From NCBI RefSeq assembly GCF_047663525.1, contig NC_092606.1, forward strand, positions 7,934,501-7,998,500: DNA of 64,000 nucleotides, in the 5' to 3' direction. Positions 53,011-64,000 of this stretch are shown in pieces (within the stretch, counting starts at the first letter, position 1; the number at the start of each line of letters is the position of its first letter). The notes under the pieces were generated by a model, which was not told the origin of the DNA, searched no databases, and saw nothing but the letters and a program-made list of their open reading frames with translations. This DNA is from Anas platyrhynchos (Eukaryota > Chordata > Aves > Anseriformes > Anatidae). The position numbers were made by a program, and so were the translations under genes.

Positions 53011-55501
53011 GTGCGTGGGGGCAGCCCCGGGGTGGACGCGGGGCTGTGTGAGGGGGGCGCGGGGCTGACCCGGCTCTGGCTGCCCGCAGGGAGGGACGCG
53101 AGCAGGGCGCTCGCCACCGGTGATTTCAGCCCTGCGGGTCTGGTGGATGATGTCTCGGAGCTGAGCCCGGCCGAGCTGGCCGCCCTGCGCGGCTGGGTGG
53201 ATTTCTACAGCGCCCGCTACACCGCCGTGGGTAGGGACCGGGGAGCGGTCAGGGGCTGGGGGACGTGGGGTTGTGGTGTGTGGGGTTGTGGTGTGTGGGG
53301 GTGTCCTCTGGGGTCTTGGGGGGGGTCCCGAGCTCGTCCTGAAGGGGTTTGGTGGTGTGGGGGCATCGCTGCGAGGTCCATACATGGAGGGGTGTAAGCC
53401 CCTCTGCTGGGCCCGCTGGGAGGATGCTCTGGTGTAGTTCTCCTTTTTTCTTTAAATAATGATTACAAATAAAAAGTAGCCATTTTCCGTGCCTTGCTGT
53501 GTTTCCACGTTACGGCGTTAATCGACCCCCTCTCTCCAAGGGAAGCTGGTGGGCAGGTTCTATGACGAAGACGGGGCGCCCACAGAAGCCCTGCGGCAGG
53601 CGGAGGCGGCGATGGCAGAAGGCCTGAGGCTGAAGGCAGAACGCGACCGGCGGCAGCAGCAGTTCCCCCCCTGCAACTCGGAGTGGAGCTCTGCCAGGGG
53701 CAGCCGCTTCTGGTGCTCCAGGCAGAGGTAAACTCGGCTCTCCTGCCATGCTTGGAGCCTGTGGAGCAGAGCAGGGCGCTTCTGCCCCTGTGCTTGGACA
53801 CCCCGAGCTTTGTCCTAGCAGCAGCGGCATGGGAAGATGTCCTGGCTCCTTCAGGCTCTGTAGTCTTGGGTGAGCTCTAGACGCTTCCCCACAGAAGAGC
53901 AGAGGTTGGTCCTAATCTTTTGAGGGCTGGCATGACTGGTCCCTTTTAAGGACTGGCAGCCCTGGTCCCTTCCCCTGTCTGTGTTCCTGCGGCTGTGGTT
54001 TCTGGCAGAGGCAGAGCCAACCTGCGAGGAGCAGCGGTGCTGTTCTCTGCTGTGCCAGGTTTAACCACTGCTGCTGTGTGAACCGAGATTTCCTCTGCTG
54101 GTTCAGCAGGAGCTGAAAGCCTCCATGCAGGCAGGAGGAGCACACATGTGCAGGCTTGGCTGGTCAGTGTTTTCAAGCGGGAGGGAGCAGGGAGGAGCTC
54201 TGCTCACTGACCTGGTAAGTGGGCACAAGGAAAATAAATTTTCCTCCTGATAGTTGGCACTTCCAGGAAATTTGTTTCTGAGACAAACTGTTGCACTGGA
54301 AGCAAAATCATGTTTCAGAAGTTGCCACACGTGCACGTGATCCACCTGTTCTCAGGGAAGCAAGCCAGAAATCCCACTGGGACTGCTGGCAGCACTCAGG
54401 CAGGCTTTCTCACCTATCAGGAATCCAAGGATCAGCTCATGTTTTTCAGACTGTTTTGCAGCCCGTCTCACAGGCTATTGCCACAACAGTTTTCTCTTAA
54501 AGCTACATTAAAGTGACTTTGAACAGTCATTTCCTACTTGTCATATTTAGTTGTGTACATCCCTCAGTTTAGGGACTGCTTTGTTCTTAGCTGAAATCAT
54601 GTTGCAGACTGCATTGCAGGGTGCTTGGGCTTCACTTGAAGTACACCAGGTACACAAATACACATTAGCACTGTGTACCTTGGGAGTCTGCTCCTATCAT
54701 GAATGAACCTCTTTGCAGTCTCTGGACTGGGTGTTGTGCAGTGGTCTCTTGTGTAAGAGTTCACTGCATTTTTTTTTAAAACCAGGAGTTAGGGGAATAG
54801 GCAGGATTTAGCCTGCAAAGAGACACTATGAAATACTTGGAGAAATAATTGAGGCTTTCTTTGCTTTTGCCCTAGTTCTCAAAATCAGTGTTCACAGAAG
54901 AAGGCATGTGGTCATCTGTGAGCAATTAGCTGCCCCAAAAAAGGCATTTTTCCATTAGACGCCCTGTGCTAAGTAGAGCTATATTCCTTTTCCAGTAATA
55001 GAAACAAGGGAAGCAGAAGTTAGTTGCTCCCAGAAGGGTGCGTGTAGCAGCACTGATGAAACCGGGTTCAAGCCGCAGGTTTCTGAAGTGCAGCCAATAA
55101 CTGGGTATCAGAAGGCAGTGAGATGTTGGGGGCAAAGTCTACCCCAAGAGTACATATTGTTAGTTTGCCTCTCCCAGATGGTCTATCTTTTTTTTTTAAC
55201 CTAGATGATTCTTTATTTACTGGAAACATTTTCATGGTTTTGAATTGGGTGTTTGAATTGTAATCAATTTTAATTTTCTGTTTGTAGTGGGGGAGTGAAG
55301 AGAGACTGGATTGGAGTCCCCCGGAAGCTGTACAGCCCTGGTTCGAGGGGGACTCAGTGTGTGTGCGTGAGAACTACCGGGCCCCCTTGGGGACAGCCAG
55401 ACTCAACGGAGCACAGTGACAGAGGTGACCTGGATAACCCTCACCTGGAGGAATATGATGGCTGCCACCCCCTGGCGGAGCAGTGTGTCCTGGATGTGTG
55501 A
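52785..55501 (+). CDS. CYB5D2: CYB5D2, neuferricin (complete, 4 exons, 255 aa)
   Basis: Four exons (52785-53010, 53090-53230, 53541-53727, 55288-55501) give 255 codons plus stop TGA; human is 264. The ATG at 52785 has G at -3. Residues 1-20 ([20 protein letters not shown]) form a signal or membrane-anchor segment, so the product is likely secreted or luminal. A cytochrome b5-like MAPR domain follows (about 29-105), with [19 protein letters not shown] and [13 protein letters not shown]. Tyr-71 aligns with the haem-ligand Tyr of PGRMC1. The C-terminal half is the neuferricin-specific region with conserved [34 protein letters not shown] and YDGC. Known as an extracellular haem-binding protein linked to neurogenesis and cell survival. 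It shares a promoter with ZZEF1 and converges on ANKFY1. Confidence 0.97.
53090..53230 (+). CDS. CYB5D2: CYB5D2 exon 2
   Basis: Encodes [20 protein letters not shown] and [13 protein letters not shown], the rest of the MAPR domain. The preceding intron is only 79 bp. Acceptor cccgcag, donor GTGG|GTAGGG, phase 1 to 1. Confidence 0.94.
53265..53330 (+). repeat. CYB5D2: G-rich tandem repeat in CYB5D2 intron 2
   Basis: The 15-bp unit TGGGGTTGTGGTGTG occurs twice exactly, followed by TGGGGG, TGGGG and an eight-G run. Several G runs on the transcribed-sense strand could form a quadruplex. Confidence 0.85.
53541..53727 (+). CDS. CYB5D2: CYB5D2 exon 3
   Basis: Encodes [20 protein letters not shown] and [19 protein letters not shown]. 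Acceptor ctccaag, donor GCAGAG|GTAAAC, phase 1 to 2. Confidence 0.95.
53728..55287 (+). other. CYB5D2: CYB5D2 intron 3
   Basis: A 1.56-kb intron, much longer than the other two (79 and 310 bp). No repeat or nested gene recognised. Confidence 0.8.
55288..55501 (+). CDS. CYB5D2: CYB5D2 exon 4 (terminal)
   Basis: Encodes [42 protein letters not shown] and ends EQCVLDV-TGA at 55499-55501. Acceptor tttgtag, starts in phase 2. Confidence 0.96.
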
Positions 55502-56955
55502 CTGAGTACGGGATCTGAAGGCCGTGGAGTCCTCTGGTAAAATGTTGTACTTGGGGTGAGCGCTTCCAGCTCTGTTCGTTTCCATCTGTGCAAAGGGAGT
55601 GATGGCAATTCCGTGTTACGTGTCACTTCATGTGGAGATGGGGTTGAAAGAAGGAAGAAACACTTTAGCCAAATCACACTGTTACAGGCTAAAAAAAATC
55701 AGCAATTTTTTCTTAGTGTTTTGCTTACAGTATTTTTTACATCTGGTGACAAACCATAGGATGCACAGCCTGAACCATACTTAAAAATGGGTTTCTTGTA
55801 CAGTCAGAAAACAGCTGCTTGTGTGTATGACAGGGAAGGTAACATGTTGTGTTTCAGGACAGTAAGGCAGCGAGCACAGGAACTGCTGCAGCAGCACTGG
55901 TTCAAGCACAACCACCCGCTGTCACTTGAAATGCGCTCAGTGCATCGTAGTGTTAATGTTATTTCCCAGTCACCTGCTTTGCTCCAAAGAATTTACAGGT
56001 AGGAGGGAAAAGCCTCACTTTCCCCTACAACTGAGGTACGGAGCATCCAGGAGCTGGTGCGGTTGTCACACACCAGCTCCGCTTATCAGACCCTTGGAAT
56101 ATAGGAGGCAAAGGTCAGAGCTGCATTTCCTCATTTGGTATTTGTATTAGATAGGGAGCAAAGAAGATATTGAAGCCACCTATGAGGATTGCTGCTTTAA
56201 ATTAACCTCACCACCCTGACCCTCTCATTCACTGCTTTTAAACTTCAGGAATTGGTAGTTCGAACTAGGCAATAATAAAAGCTATGTAGCAACATGACCC
56301 TCCTGCTGTAATTTGCCTCCTGTTTCCATCTTGGTTTATAATCTCCAATTTATGTGTCCATCAGACTATAACCGTGATATATCCTCACGAGGCCCAGCTC
56401 CCTTAAAGGCTGCCCATATTTTATCAGAGCTGGCAGAATTCATTAACCAGTTACTCCCAGGAGAGCAAGTCAAATCATCACAACTTTGTGCAGGGCTGAG
56501 GATGAGGGACCTTGGTGCTGTTAACACAGACTGGGGGGAGGCAGTGGCTGTTTACTGGTGGAATGGGTTGGTGGTGGAGCTGCAGGAGAGGCACGCAGGT
56601 TACCTACAAACCCACAAAAATCTCTGCTGTATTCAGCTCTTTCTCCTCAAGGCAACTCAACACTTATTTATAAACAGCTGGGAGGCATTTATAAATTAAT
56701 TCCATTTTGAGCTGCCACTACCCCTAAGGAAAATCTCACACATTCAAGTAATTAGTTAGTAAAGTATTGGGAGTATGGGAGGCTGAGCAACATTTCTTAA
56801 AAGCAAGAATAATCATTGCAGTGACAGCAGGAACATGTTACAATACTTTTTACCTGTTGTGTTTAACGAGGCTACAGCTGTCATGGATGAGAACCATACA
56901 GCAATCTAAACATGTACATACTTAATTGTAATAAATGTTTGTTTTTTTAAACCTG
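55502..56955 (+). other. CYB5D2: CYB5D2 3' UTR (probable)
   Basis: Follows the stop codon and contains two AATAAA signals (56274-56279 and 56930-56935). A 128-codon open frame at 56313-56699 resembles nothing I know and is probably chance. The end point is inferred. Confidence 0.6.
56930..56935 (+). terminator. CYB5D2: Poly(A) signal AATAAA for CYB5D2
   Basis: AATAAA followed within 15-40 bases by TG/T-rich sequence (TGTTTGTTTTTTT, then GTTCTGTTGTGTTTC), the expected downstream element. The earlier AATAAA at 56274 is an alternative with a weaker GT-rich context. Confidence 0.6.
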
Positions 56956-58528
56956 GTTCTGTTGTGTTTCTTTTCTACCACTATTTTTAAGATAAGTCCT
57001 CTGTGGCTCTTTCAGGATGATGTGCAAGCTCTTACTGGTTGTCACTGGCATGTCTAGGTTGGGGCAGCAGAGCCATTGCACTGGTCAAGTCCTCAGTCAT
57101 CCTCCACAACTCAAGTGCTGCCTTGGGCTTAAGCCATCTGTGGGAGTGGACTGGGCAACTTCATGTAGCAAACCTGAAGGCACTAAAAGTGTGTGAAAGC
57201 TGCAGGAAGGACTGCAGAGCAGTGCTGCTTTGTCTCAGCTCGGTGGGAGCACTATAAAGGTCAGCATGGTATTTGGTTTGGGACACGTGCCTTCTCAGCA
57301 ACAACTTGCTTTTAAAGGTCAGCAACACAACTGACCTCAAACCACCCTCAAGAATTCATTCAGGTTACAACTGAAGCAAGTGACAAGCGTCTTTTGAAAA
57401 CACCTCCATAAATTTAAGAGATGCTAAAGTATTAAATATTAAAATCGGTAGGATTTTAAGTGCAAATCACTTTCACAAGCTGGAGTCCCAGTAAAGGTAC
57501 CAGCTCTGTGGCTTCTTAGCAAGTTTCATCATGCGTAGCTGAGACTGCTCTTATTCTTCAGTAAATAGCACTGAACTGCTGAGGGGAAGGAACTGATCTT
57601 AACAGTTACACAAAAATAAGTAAGGCAAGACTGATTTTTAGGAATTGTGTTAGTGTTGCTTTAACTTCCAACATATTTGTCAACCAACTTGAAAAATAAT
57701 TCAAAGCTCACTCCTCAGTTTAGCTGGAACCACTAGAGGAAAAAATTTGTCTTCTACCGGGAATAAGTCATCTATTAAAGCAAACAAGGAGACTCCCTTA
57801 CTGACCTGAAGTGCTCCAAGATTATCTTATTTCTACTATTCTAATTCAAAAGCTGAGCTAAACTCTCCCGGGGGAGGGAGTTACACAGTGTCAAGTAAAT
57901 GGAGACAACGCTTAATAAAGCTCACAACACCTCTATTAGCTGTACTTAAGTGTGTTTGTTTTTTTTTTTTTTTATTAATAAGACTAATGCATCACAACCT
58001 CAGAATGTTTTGGTTGGTCTTGCTACTGCTACTTTCCTTTTTCTGGAGCAAAGCGACAGCAATTGCATGCTCTGAGAAAGAGGAGGTGCCTGCCAGTTCT
58101 TGACTGAACGCCCAAACAAATGCTGCTTAGGAGGCAGCTTGGCTCAGCGTGTCCATTTAAGTGCATCTGGGCTGAGCAGCTCAGTCAGCAGAACAGCTCT
58201 GGCCTGTAGGAAGTTGGGATTGTTTTAAGGATTATAGGTATGTCTTCTATAAGGCATTCAAGATGACTTACATGGTATAAACTAGGAGAACGCCAGACCT
58301 CATCAGTCGGAAGGACACTGTAGCAGCTAAACAGCATGGAAATAAATACCTAGAATAGCTTCAGAACAGAGAATAAGTTGTTATGCCTGATCAGGTATTG
58401 TATCTCTAGCTTTCCTCGTGGGTTGTCAGCCTCAGTAACCATAGCATGGGGTGGGGCAGCTGTCTCTACAAGAGAAAATACTTTCTTAGCAAGGTTTCCA
58501 CCTCATGATGCATTATCTAAGTATGCAT
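56956..58528. other. Intergenic region between converging CYB5D2 and ANKFY1
   Basis: No coding exon recognised. It contains a T run near 57960-57973 that reads as AATAAA followed by A's on the minus strand; this could be a more distal ANKFY1 poly(A) site or simply a homopolymer. Confidence 0.6.
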
Positions 58529-58534
58529 TTTATT
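58529..58534 (-). terminator. ANKFY1: Candidate poly(A) signal for ANKFY1
   Basis: TTTATT on the plus strand, AATAAA on the minus strand, at the distal end of the inferred UTR. A proximal alternative is at 61354-61359. Confidence 0.4.
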
Positions 58535-61500
58535 ACAAGTAGAATCATTACACAACAAAGTAATGCATATTGGAAAAATACATTTTTACAGTGACTCCAG
58601 ACAAACATTGCAGATAAAATGCCATTGTTCTAAGACTTCCTTTTCTATTCAACAGAGGGTATTAGAAGGTTCGGTTACTTTTTAATCACTTATACATGCT
58701 TTGATTGATCGGAGTTTGCTGCAGTATTCAACTCTGCTGGTTAAAGGAAAAAAAAAGGAGTTGCCTACTAACATTTGATCTACAAGAAAAAAAATCCAGC
58801 CATGGCCTCCCTTGTTGTTAGGTGTTAATTTATAAGCACTATGTGAGAAGTTGTACAAGCCATTGATCTCCAGCACAGGAAGTCATTAAGGCATCTGTCA
58901 GCTTTTAGCAAGCAACTCGCCACGCTCTGTTAGTACCTTTAACACTAACATTCTCACTCCACTTAGTGGTGTGAAACAGTGATTACGCCTTCCTCAGATA
59001 GATACACAAATTAAAATTTAAGCCAGACCACATTTTGTGCTTGTATAAAAGTGCTGGATGACTACAATCAAAAGGAATCCAGACTCGGAACAAAAAGCTA
59101 CATTAGGAACTACCACAGACTTTCCATCTAGCCCTGTTGAAGTGCCTTAAGCCTGGTTTGACAGCATCACTTTCCAGGGACAGAAAGTTTGTTTTCTTTA
59201 TACCCTTTTGTTCAATGCTTGGCAGACTCAAGTCTCAAGTTATAAGACACCGCTTAAAGACAGCGGGGATAAGAGGGGTGGGGTTTTTGGTCACAACTGC
59301 AGTATGCTACAAAAAGGAAGTGCATTTGCTTATGGAGCTAGAAATGTGTTGACCACTACTAAATTACCAAGTGCCTCCATTCACATCTGTACTCTGCAGT
59401 GGAGCATTGCCAGCAAAACTCCAAAAAGAATCTCAGAGATCTGAGCTTCGGACCAATACTTGGCAGACTGCATAAAGGACTGACCCCACCGGTTGTTTGG
59501 CAGAGTCAGTCTCTTTAGCTGGTTAGAACTAGAAGAAGAAAACTAAAACGGGGTTTTGGTTCAAGTTGTGAGGCTTTTCCCCCTTAACTATGACAGAAAG
59601 CAAGCTATTGAGAATTGGCTGTAAGGAAACTATCACAAAGGCACTTTAAAAATGATCAGATTTGCTGGATTTAGTTGCTTTGAAATTGATGAATGCTTCA
59701 GGCTGTCTATTAGCTTATCAATAACCGTAACTTTCCTTGCAGACTTCGGTAAGAAAGATAAAGCTAGCAGAATATTGGCTGGAAAGGACAAATGGAGCAT
59801 TAAGTACAGTTTCCCAGATCCTCGTCAAAGTTTCAAGCAGTCTTATTCCATATTCTACATTTAAAAAGATCAACCAGCCAGCCTTCAAGACACACTCAGT
59901 TAAGCTGAATCTTCACAAGATCTGCATTTTTAAAAACATTTAAAAGGCTATTTAATCTGTTGGAATAGAGCCACTGTTCCCTTGAACCTTCCATCAAGGA
60001 AGTCGCTGAAAAGGTCAAATTTAAGTGCTTTAGCAATTTCGCATTGTGCAGCTTTCCAATTAAGTTCAAGTCCATCAGCTGCAGCCCTGGAAGAATGCTC
60101 CTCTATCACTATGTTCAGTCTTTCAGTCACTTACTACTTCACAGCATCGCAGCTCCAAGCCAGGAAGGAAGTTAACGTGTTATCATGGGATGTGCTATAG
60201 CCAAGAATTCTGAGGCCTACCACACTCTATCCATCACTATCTTTCATTGCTAGAGACTTGCAGTCAATGGTATTTTGAAACACGGAAAGACATGGACTAG
60301 AAGTACAATCTTTTCCACAATCTATTCCACTCAAAAAAAAAAAAAAAACAAGCTTTAGCTTGCAGTTTAATGCTTCAGACACCATTATTTACCATCTCAT
60401 TCATCTCAGCCTAAAATGCAGTTGACAACAAAATGACAGATGCATCATTTATATTAGGATTTGTGTTACATAGACCAGTTGCATTACCCAGGGCGTTCTA
60501 TTGGAACATGCCAGCAGCAGACATAAAACAGTGAGGCAAATTTGTATTGCATCATCCATTAGTCTTTTCTAGTGTTACAAGAGTGAGATTCCAGTTACAA
60601 TATCTGCATATTGGAAGATTGAAGTGCGGATCAAATGAAGTTGATGTGAAATTCATTGTGCAAATGACAGTGTTTATACCCTTTCCCATCATTTTTTGTA
60701 CAAGTTTGAGAAAAACCCTCAGGCAAGTCTCCTATAAAAGCAGCAGTCTGGTTTATCATCATCTCATCTTACTCTTAAGACTGACAAGTCAGTATTCCAA
60801 ACAGAGCAACGTGTCATCATCTTTTCCATACTGCACACCTCATGTGCCAGTCCATAAGTAAACGTACCAGTTCATGGAACAGAGATGAGGAATGCCAAGT
60901 TGAGTCTAAACTAGATTTATCTCTTGGGATGAAAAAAAAAAACCTTAACATGCCATGTACTTTTGCTTAAGCACACATTTTCTTCTGACAAGCCTTTGCC
61001 CACCAAACCACAACCCTGTTTATCAGCAAAGTGATTTCCTGTTTACCTAGAAAATGTGGTGTAGGAGTTTCAGATTCAGCATGTTTAAGAGAACATGACC
61101 AGCTTCGATTAAAACACTGCAACTTAATCCAGAATTCTTCCTTCAAGGCCAGAGGCTTTATGTTAATAGGAAACCTCCAAATATGCTCCCACTTGCTGGC
61201 AACCCTGCTGAGACTGAACCCAAATTTAATGCTTAAAGGTGCAGCACATTCTACACTGGTAGGGTTATTGGATCTTCTGCAGCAGTTAACCAGGGTCTTT
61301 AAACCAAAGGAAAGTGCTACTCTCCCTCACGGGATTCATAATGCACTTCAGCATTTATTGCTGTATTGTGAGTTAGATTACTCAACCAGTTTTAGTGTTT
61401 CTCCATTTAGCATAAGCTTAGGCCTTTCAGCACATTTAAGGTCATTCACACAAGTTTTATGACTTGGAAGGACTAGCAAGGTAGATATGAAAGTGCAACA

Positions 61501-62222
61501 AACTAGGCTCTGACAGCTCTAGCAGGTACGAGCAAGAGTATTTACTGGTTAAACAATCTTGCACTTCTCTTGAACATGCTAACACTAATGAGGAGGTATC
61601 AAGACGTGGATCTGCAATTCTGACTGCTTTGCATCAGATGTTGTAAAGCTTTCTGTTGTAAGGCCACAATTCTTGAGCTATGCTTAGAACTAACTCCCAT
61701 TTCTGAAGTTTCTTGAAATGAACAGTGGTTGTAACAGCTCAGCCTAGCTTCACAAGAAGTCTTCTCTAGAGAAAGGGAACGTTAATCTTTAAGACAAAGC
61801 AAAGAAAGATACCTGGTTACCCCGAAACTTAATGCCATCTCTACTAAGCAGCCTGAAAGCAACAGGACTTAATAGAGTTGCTCAGTGCAAAGCACCATAT
61901 CAAGGACAGACCTGTTTTATGTCAACTCAAACACCAGCCTTACATTTCAGCTTCCATACCCCACTGCAACTAGAAGAGGGTCTAAATTCTCTTGTCACTT
62001 GGTTTCAACAATCCACTCGAATTCCTAGTGAAGTCTATCACAGCCCAATACATTTACAGTCATACAAAGTCATTTATACCAGAATATATCATAACAGGGT
62101 CCTTAATTAGTTGAGTCTATTGCAGAAGACATGTATAGGCCTCCTCTTCCCTATCCAGAGGGCTTGTAAGCACAGCTGCTGTCAGGAGAACTGACCAGGA
62201 ATCCCTTTGCTTCCACAGCATA
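58529..62222 (-). other. ANKFY1: ANKFY1 3' UTR (probable)
   Basis: About 3.7 kb downstream of the ANKFY1 stop codon with no other gene. It ends at a minus-strand AATAAA (58529-58534); another lies at 61354-61359 and could give a shorter UTR. A long 3' UTR agrees with what I recall for human ANKFY1. Extent is inferred. Confidence 0.55.
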
Positions 62223-62355
62223 CTAGGAAACTCCTCCCAGAGTCAGGACATCAAAGCAGATGTTGCAAACTCGAACTGGCTTGTTCAGATCAAATTTTAT
62301 GATAGGAATCTCCTTTGTTGAGCACTTATGGCAGAGCAGGCGTCCACAGTGTCGG
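62223..62355 (-). CDS. ANKFY1: ANKFY1 terminal exon (FYVE part 2 and stop)
   Basis: Encodes RHCGRLLCHKCSTKEIPIIK and FDLNKPVRVCNICFDVLTL, then GGVS and TAG (complement of 62223-62225). Acceptor caacag, phase 2. Confidence 0.96.
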
Positions 62356-63857
62356 CTGTTGAAAGAAGAGGGGTAGGAGAGAAGTGAGCTCTCCTTGCAG
62401 TAAACACCAGGGTTTTATTGCTTGATATCCTTTATCAATGACAGCATCATTAAAAAGGTAGAGTAGCGAGTGAAATGATGTTTTTGTCACCTCTTTCAGA
62501 GCAAGTCAGCCCCACTAATGAAAATAGGCATTGAAGTCATCTATTCTATTACAGGAACTTTGACATGACTTCTAATTTCCAGCAAATCAAGAATATTTTA
62601 AATGCACAAACTGCTTAAGATATGACTTAAGCCAAAGCACAAGCTAGACCCAAGTTAACTAAATTAGGGTGGAATATCTCAACTGGATTACTGGTTATAC
62701 ACCTACATGAAGATGAAGGCTTTCTAAAGCACCAGAAGGAACAAGCCTAGCAACATTTGGAATGGGAATCTGTTTCCTTGTAAGCACAGTAAGATGTGTC
62801 ACACATTACCAGTGATGCTTTCTTGTTGTGACTCCAAATTTGGCAGTGCATTCGTAGCAGTTGGAGCCATCACACCAGGGAGGTTCTTTTGTCAGCATAT
62901 CTGTTAAGAGGTAAAAACGTAAAGACAAAATGGGCTCTGACACCTCCCAAGTATACTGTAAGATTAAGGGGAAATTTCCCACAGCTTTAGGTAATACTCA
63001 GTATAATTGATTCACTTGCAGTAGCTGCCATCTTGTTTGTTGAAGATGTATAGTCACTGCGATGAATACAGTACAAGTTATAAAGCAGCATCTAGCTTTA
63101 AGCTACATTTCACTACTATACCAGCCAGCATTCCCCGTGAACACTGCTTCATTTTTCCGGAAGGATGGAGAAGTCTGACAGGGCTGCACTGGACAATTTC
63201 TCAGTTTATCGTTAGAAAATGAGTATTTCTACCTCTCATTTAAGCACTAGAATACTCAGAAGTTCAGCCTGTCTGGAATTAGTGTCATCTAAATCATCTG
63301 TCCAGAGTTCTTTTTCTTTATCTAGGAATCTCAGAATCGTAAGCTAAACCACCTTCCAACCATAGCAAGCAGTACTTACCCAGTAATCTAAAAAGAAGCT
63401 GTTTTGTAGCAACTTGGTAGTTGAAGATATTTACTCCCTGATTATTGTTAACTCCAAGACGAGCCCCAGCTCTCACTATTGCACGGCACAAGTTAGCATT
63501 TCCCTTCATATAAGCCAAGAGAAGCACTGAAAAAAATAAAAGCCAGGCATGTCAGAGCTAATGGAGTGGAGATAGTGTTATTTTACTTAGTCCAGAACAG
63601 GAGAGTTTCAGTGCAATGTTTGCATCTTTCTGTATTTAACATACTACTGCCAACTAGTGCAGCTTTAAAATGACATACCAGTAATATGACTTGAGTGACT
63701 TTCAAGCTTAATAGCCGTTCAGTCACACCTACCTGTGTTTCCTTCAGCATCAGGTTTGTCTAGAGGGTATTCTGGCATGCACTCCAAGAAGAGGTCACAG
63801 ATAGCTGCTGCGTTATCTTTTCCGTATTGTCCCAAAATATGCATTGGTGATTGGCCT
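62223..63857 (-). CDS. ANKFY1: ANKFY1 (Rabankyrin-5), C-terminal four exons; 5' part off window
   Basis: Four exons (63733-63857, 63380-63526, 62810-62900, 62223-62355) encode the last 165 residues of ANKFY1, ending LTLGGVS before TAG. The first two carry the final ankyrin repeats (RGQSPMHILGQYGKDNAAAI; LLLAYMKGNANLCRAIVRAG). The last two form the FYVE zinc finger: WCDG start, CYEC, the PI3P-binding RKHHCRHCG motif, LCHKC and RVCNIC. In the known family this finger targets the protein to PI3P on early endosomes, where it acts as a Rab5 effector in macropinocytosis and endosome fusion. The BTB domain and most ankyrin repeats lie beyond the right edge. The gene is convergent with CYB5D2. Confidence 0.97.
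62810..62900 (-). CDS. ANKFY1: ANKFY1 exon (FYVE part 1)
   Basis: Encodes DMLTKEPPWCDGSNCYECTA and KFGVTTRKHH, the first zinc ligands and the basic PI3P motif. Donor CACTG|GTAATG, phase 1 to 2. Confidence 0.95.
63380..63526 (-). CDS. ANKFY1: ANKFY1 exon (last ankyrin repeat)
   Basis: Encodes LLLAYMKGNANLCRAIVRAG and RLGVNNNQGVNIFNYQVATK, ending QLLFRLL. Donor CTGG|GTAAGT, phase 1 to 1. Confidence 0.95.
63733..63857 (-). CDS. ANKFY1: ANKFY1 exon (ankyrin repeat region)
   Basis: Encodes GQSPMHILGQYGKDNAAAIC and DLFLECMPEYPLDKPDAEGN. Acceptor ccccag, donor ACACAG|GTAGGT, phase 2 to 1. Confidence 0.93.
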
Positions 63858-64000
63858 CTGGGGAGAGGAGTTTATTATCTCAATCAAAGTCTGTTTGCAA
63901 CTACAGTTGCTCATCCAACTAGCCATCATCTTTTACAAACTGGTTCACACTTAAACAATGCTACACCTCACATATATAAACCTCAGAACCTCATATACAG
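63858..64000 (-). other. ANKFY1: ANKFY1 intron reaching the right edge
   Basis: Sequence upstream of the first visible ANKFY1 exon. No further exon seen before the window ends. Confidence 0.75.

Noticed and set aside
52488..53117. Long open frame upstream of the ZZEF1 ATG, running antisense through CYB5D2 exon 1
   Set aside because: The frame lacks stops because the region is very GC-rich. It has no in-frame ATG before 52487 and no similarity to ZZEF1, so it is not taken as an N-terminal extension.
52618..53385. 255-codon minus-strand and 147-148-codon plus-strand open frames across the CpG island
   Set aside because: Shadow frames of CYB5D2 and ZZEF1 first exons in GC-rich DNA, with Pro/Arg/Ala composition typical of chance ORFs.
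56313..56699. 128-codon plus-strand open frame downstream of CYB5D2
   Set aside because: Unlike any family I know and located in the probable 3' UTR. A chance frame is the simplest reading.
63320..63362. AATCTCAGAATCGTAAGC...CCTTCCAACC as a CR1 tail
   Set aside because: The resemblance is too short and the order of motifs does not fit a CR1 end.
1..64000. A novel prokaryote-type system, CRISPR array, operon or phage
   Set aside because: The window is vertebrate intron/exon DNA; no spaced direct repeats, ribosome binding sites or compact gene clusters are present.

Overview
This window is vertebrate nuclear DNA, almost certainly from a bird. Coding information lies in short exons with GT/AG boundaries inside AT-rich introns. 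Several decayed CR1 LINE 3' ends are present, and a short CpG-rich promoter stands out sharply from its surroundings. No bacterial, phage or viral gene, no operon and no CRISPR array is visible. I read three genes, each recognised by protein similarity recalled from the human orthologues and by reading-frame continuity across every splice junction. The bird assignment is inference from CR1 content and compact introns; a close reptile is not excluded.

Layout: (1) 1-52487, minus strand: ZZEF1 (zinc finger ZZ-type and EF-hand domain containing 1). Fifty coding exons, from the start codon (52485-52487) to an exon at 1341-1509, join in one uninterrupted frame of 2,792 codons plus one base. The last roughly 180 residues lie beyond the left edge. 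(2) 52488-52784: a 297-bp CpG-rich gap between the ZZEF1 and CYB5D2 start codons, read as a bidirectional promoter. (3) 52785-55501, plus strand: CYB5D2 (neuferricin), complete in four exons, 255 residues, with a 3' UTR probably ending just after 56930. (4) 56956-58528: intergenic DNA between two converging genes. (5) 58529-64000, minus strand: the 3' end of ANKFY1 (Rabankyrin-5), with four coding exons covering the last ankyrin repeats and the FYVE finger, and a long 3' UTR.

The order and orientation ZZEF1(-) / CYB5D2(+) / ANKFY1(-) matches what I know of human chromosome 17p13.2, so this is a conserved syntenic block rather than an accessory region. The products act in different places: ZZEF1 is a large EF-hand/DOC/CUB/ZZ protein that reads histone tails, CYB5D2 is a secreted or luminal haem-binding MAPR protein, and ANKFY1 is an endosomal Rab5 effector. 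Their link is genomic (shared promoter, tail-to-tail ends), not a pathway. I did not find a new biological system here. The most informative observations are the shared promoter, an internal duplication of a CUB-like module in ZZEF1, two tandem splice acceptors, and a CR1 copy lying inside a C-rich array in ZZEF1 intron 1. Exon boundaries were placed by eye and are strongly constrained by frame, but no alignment was run.
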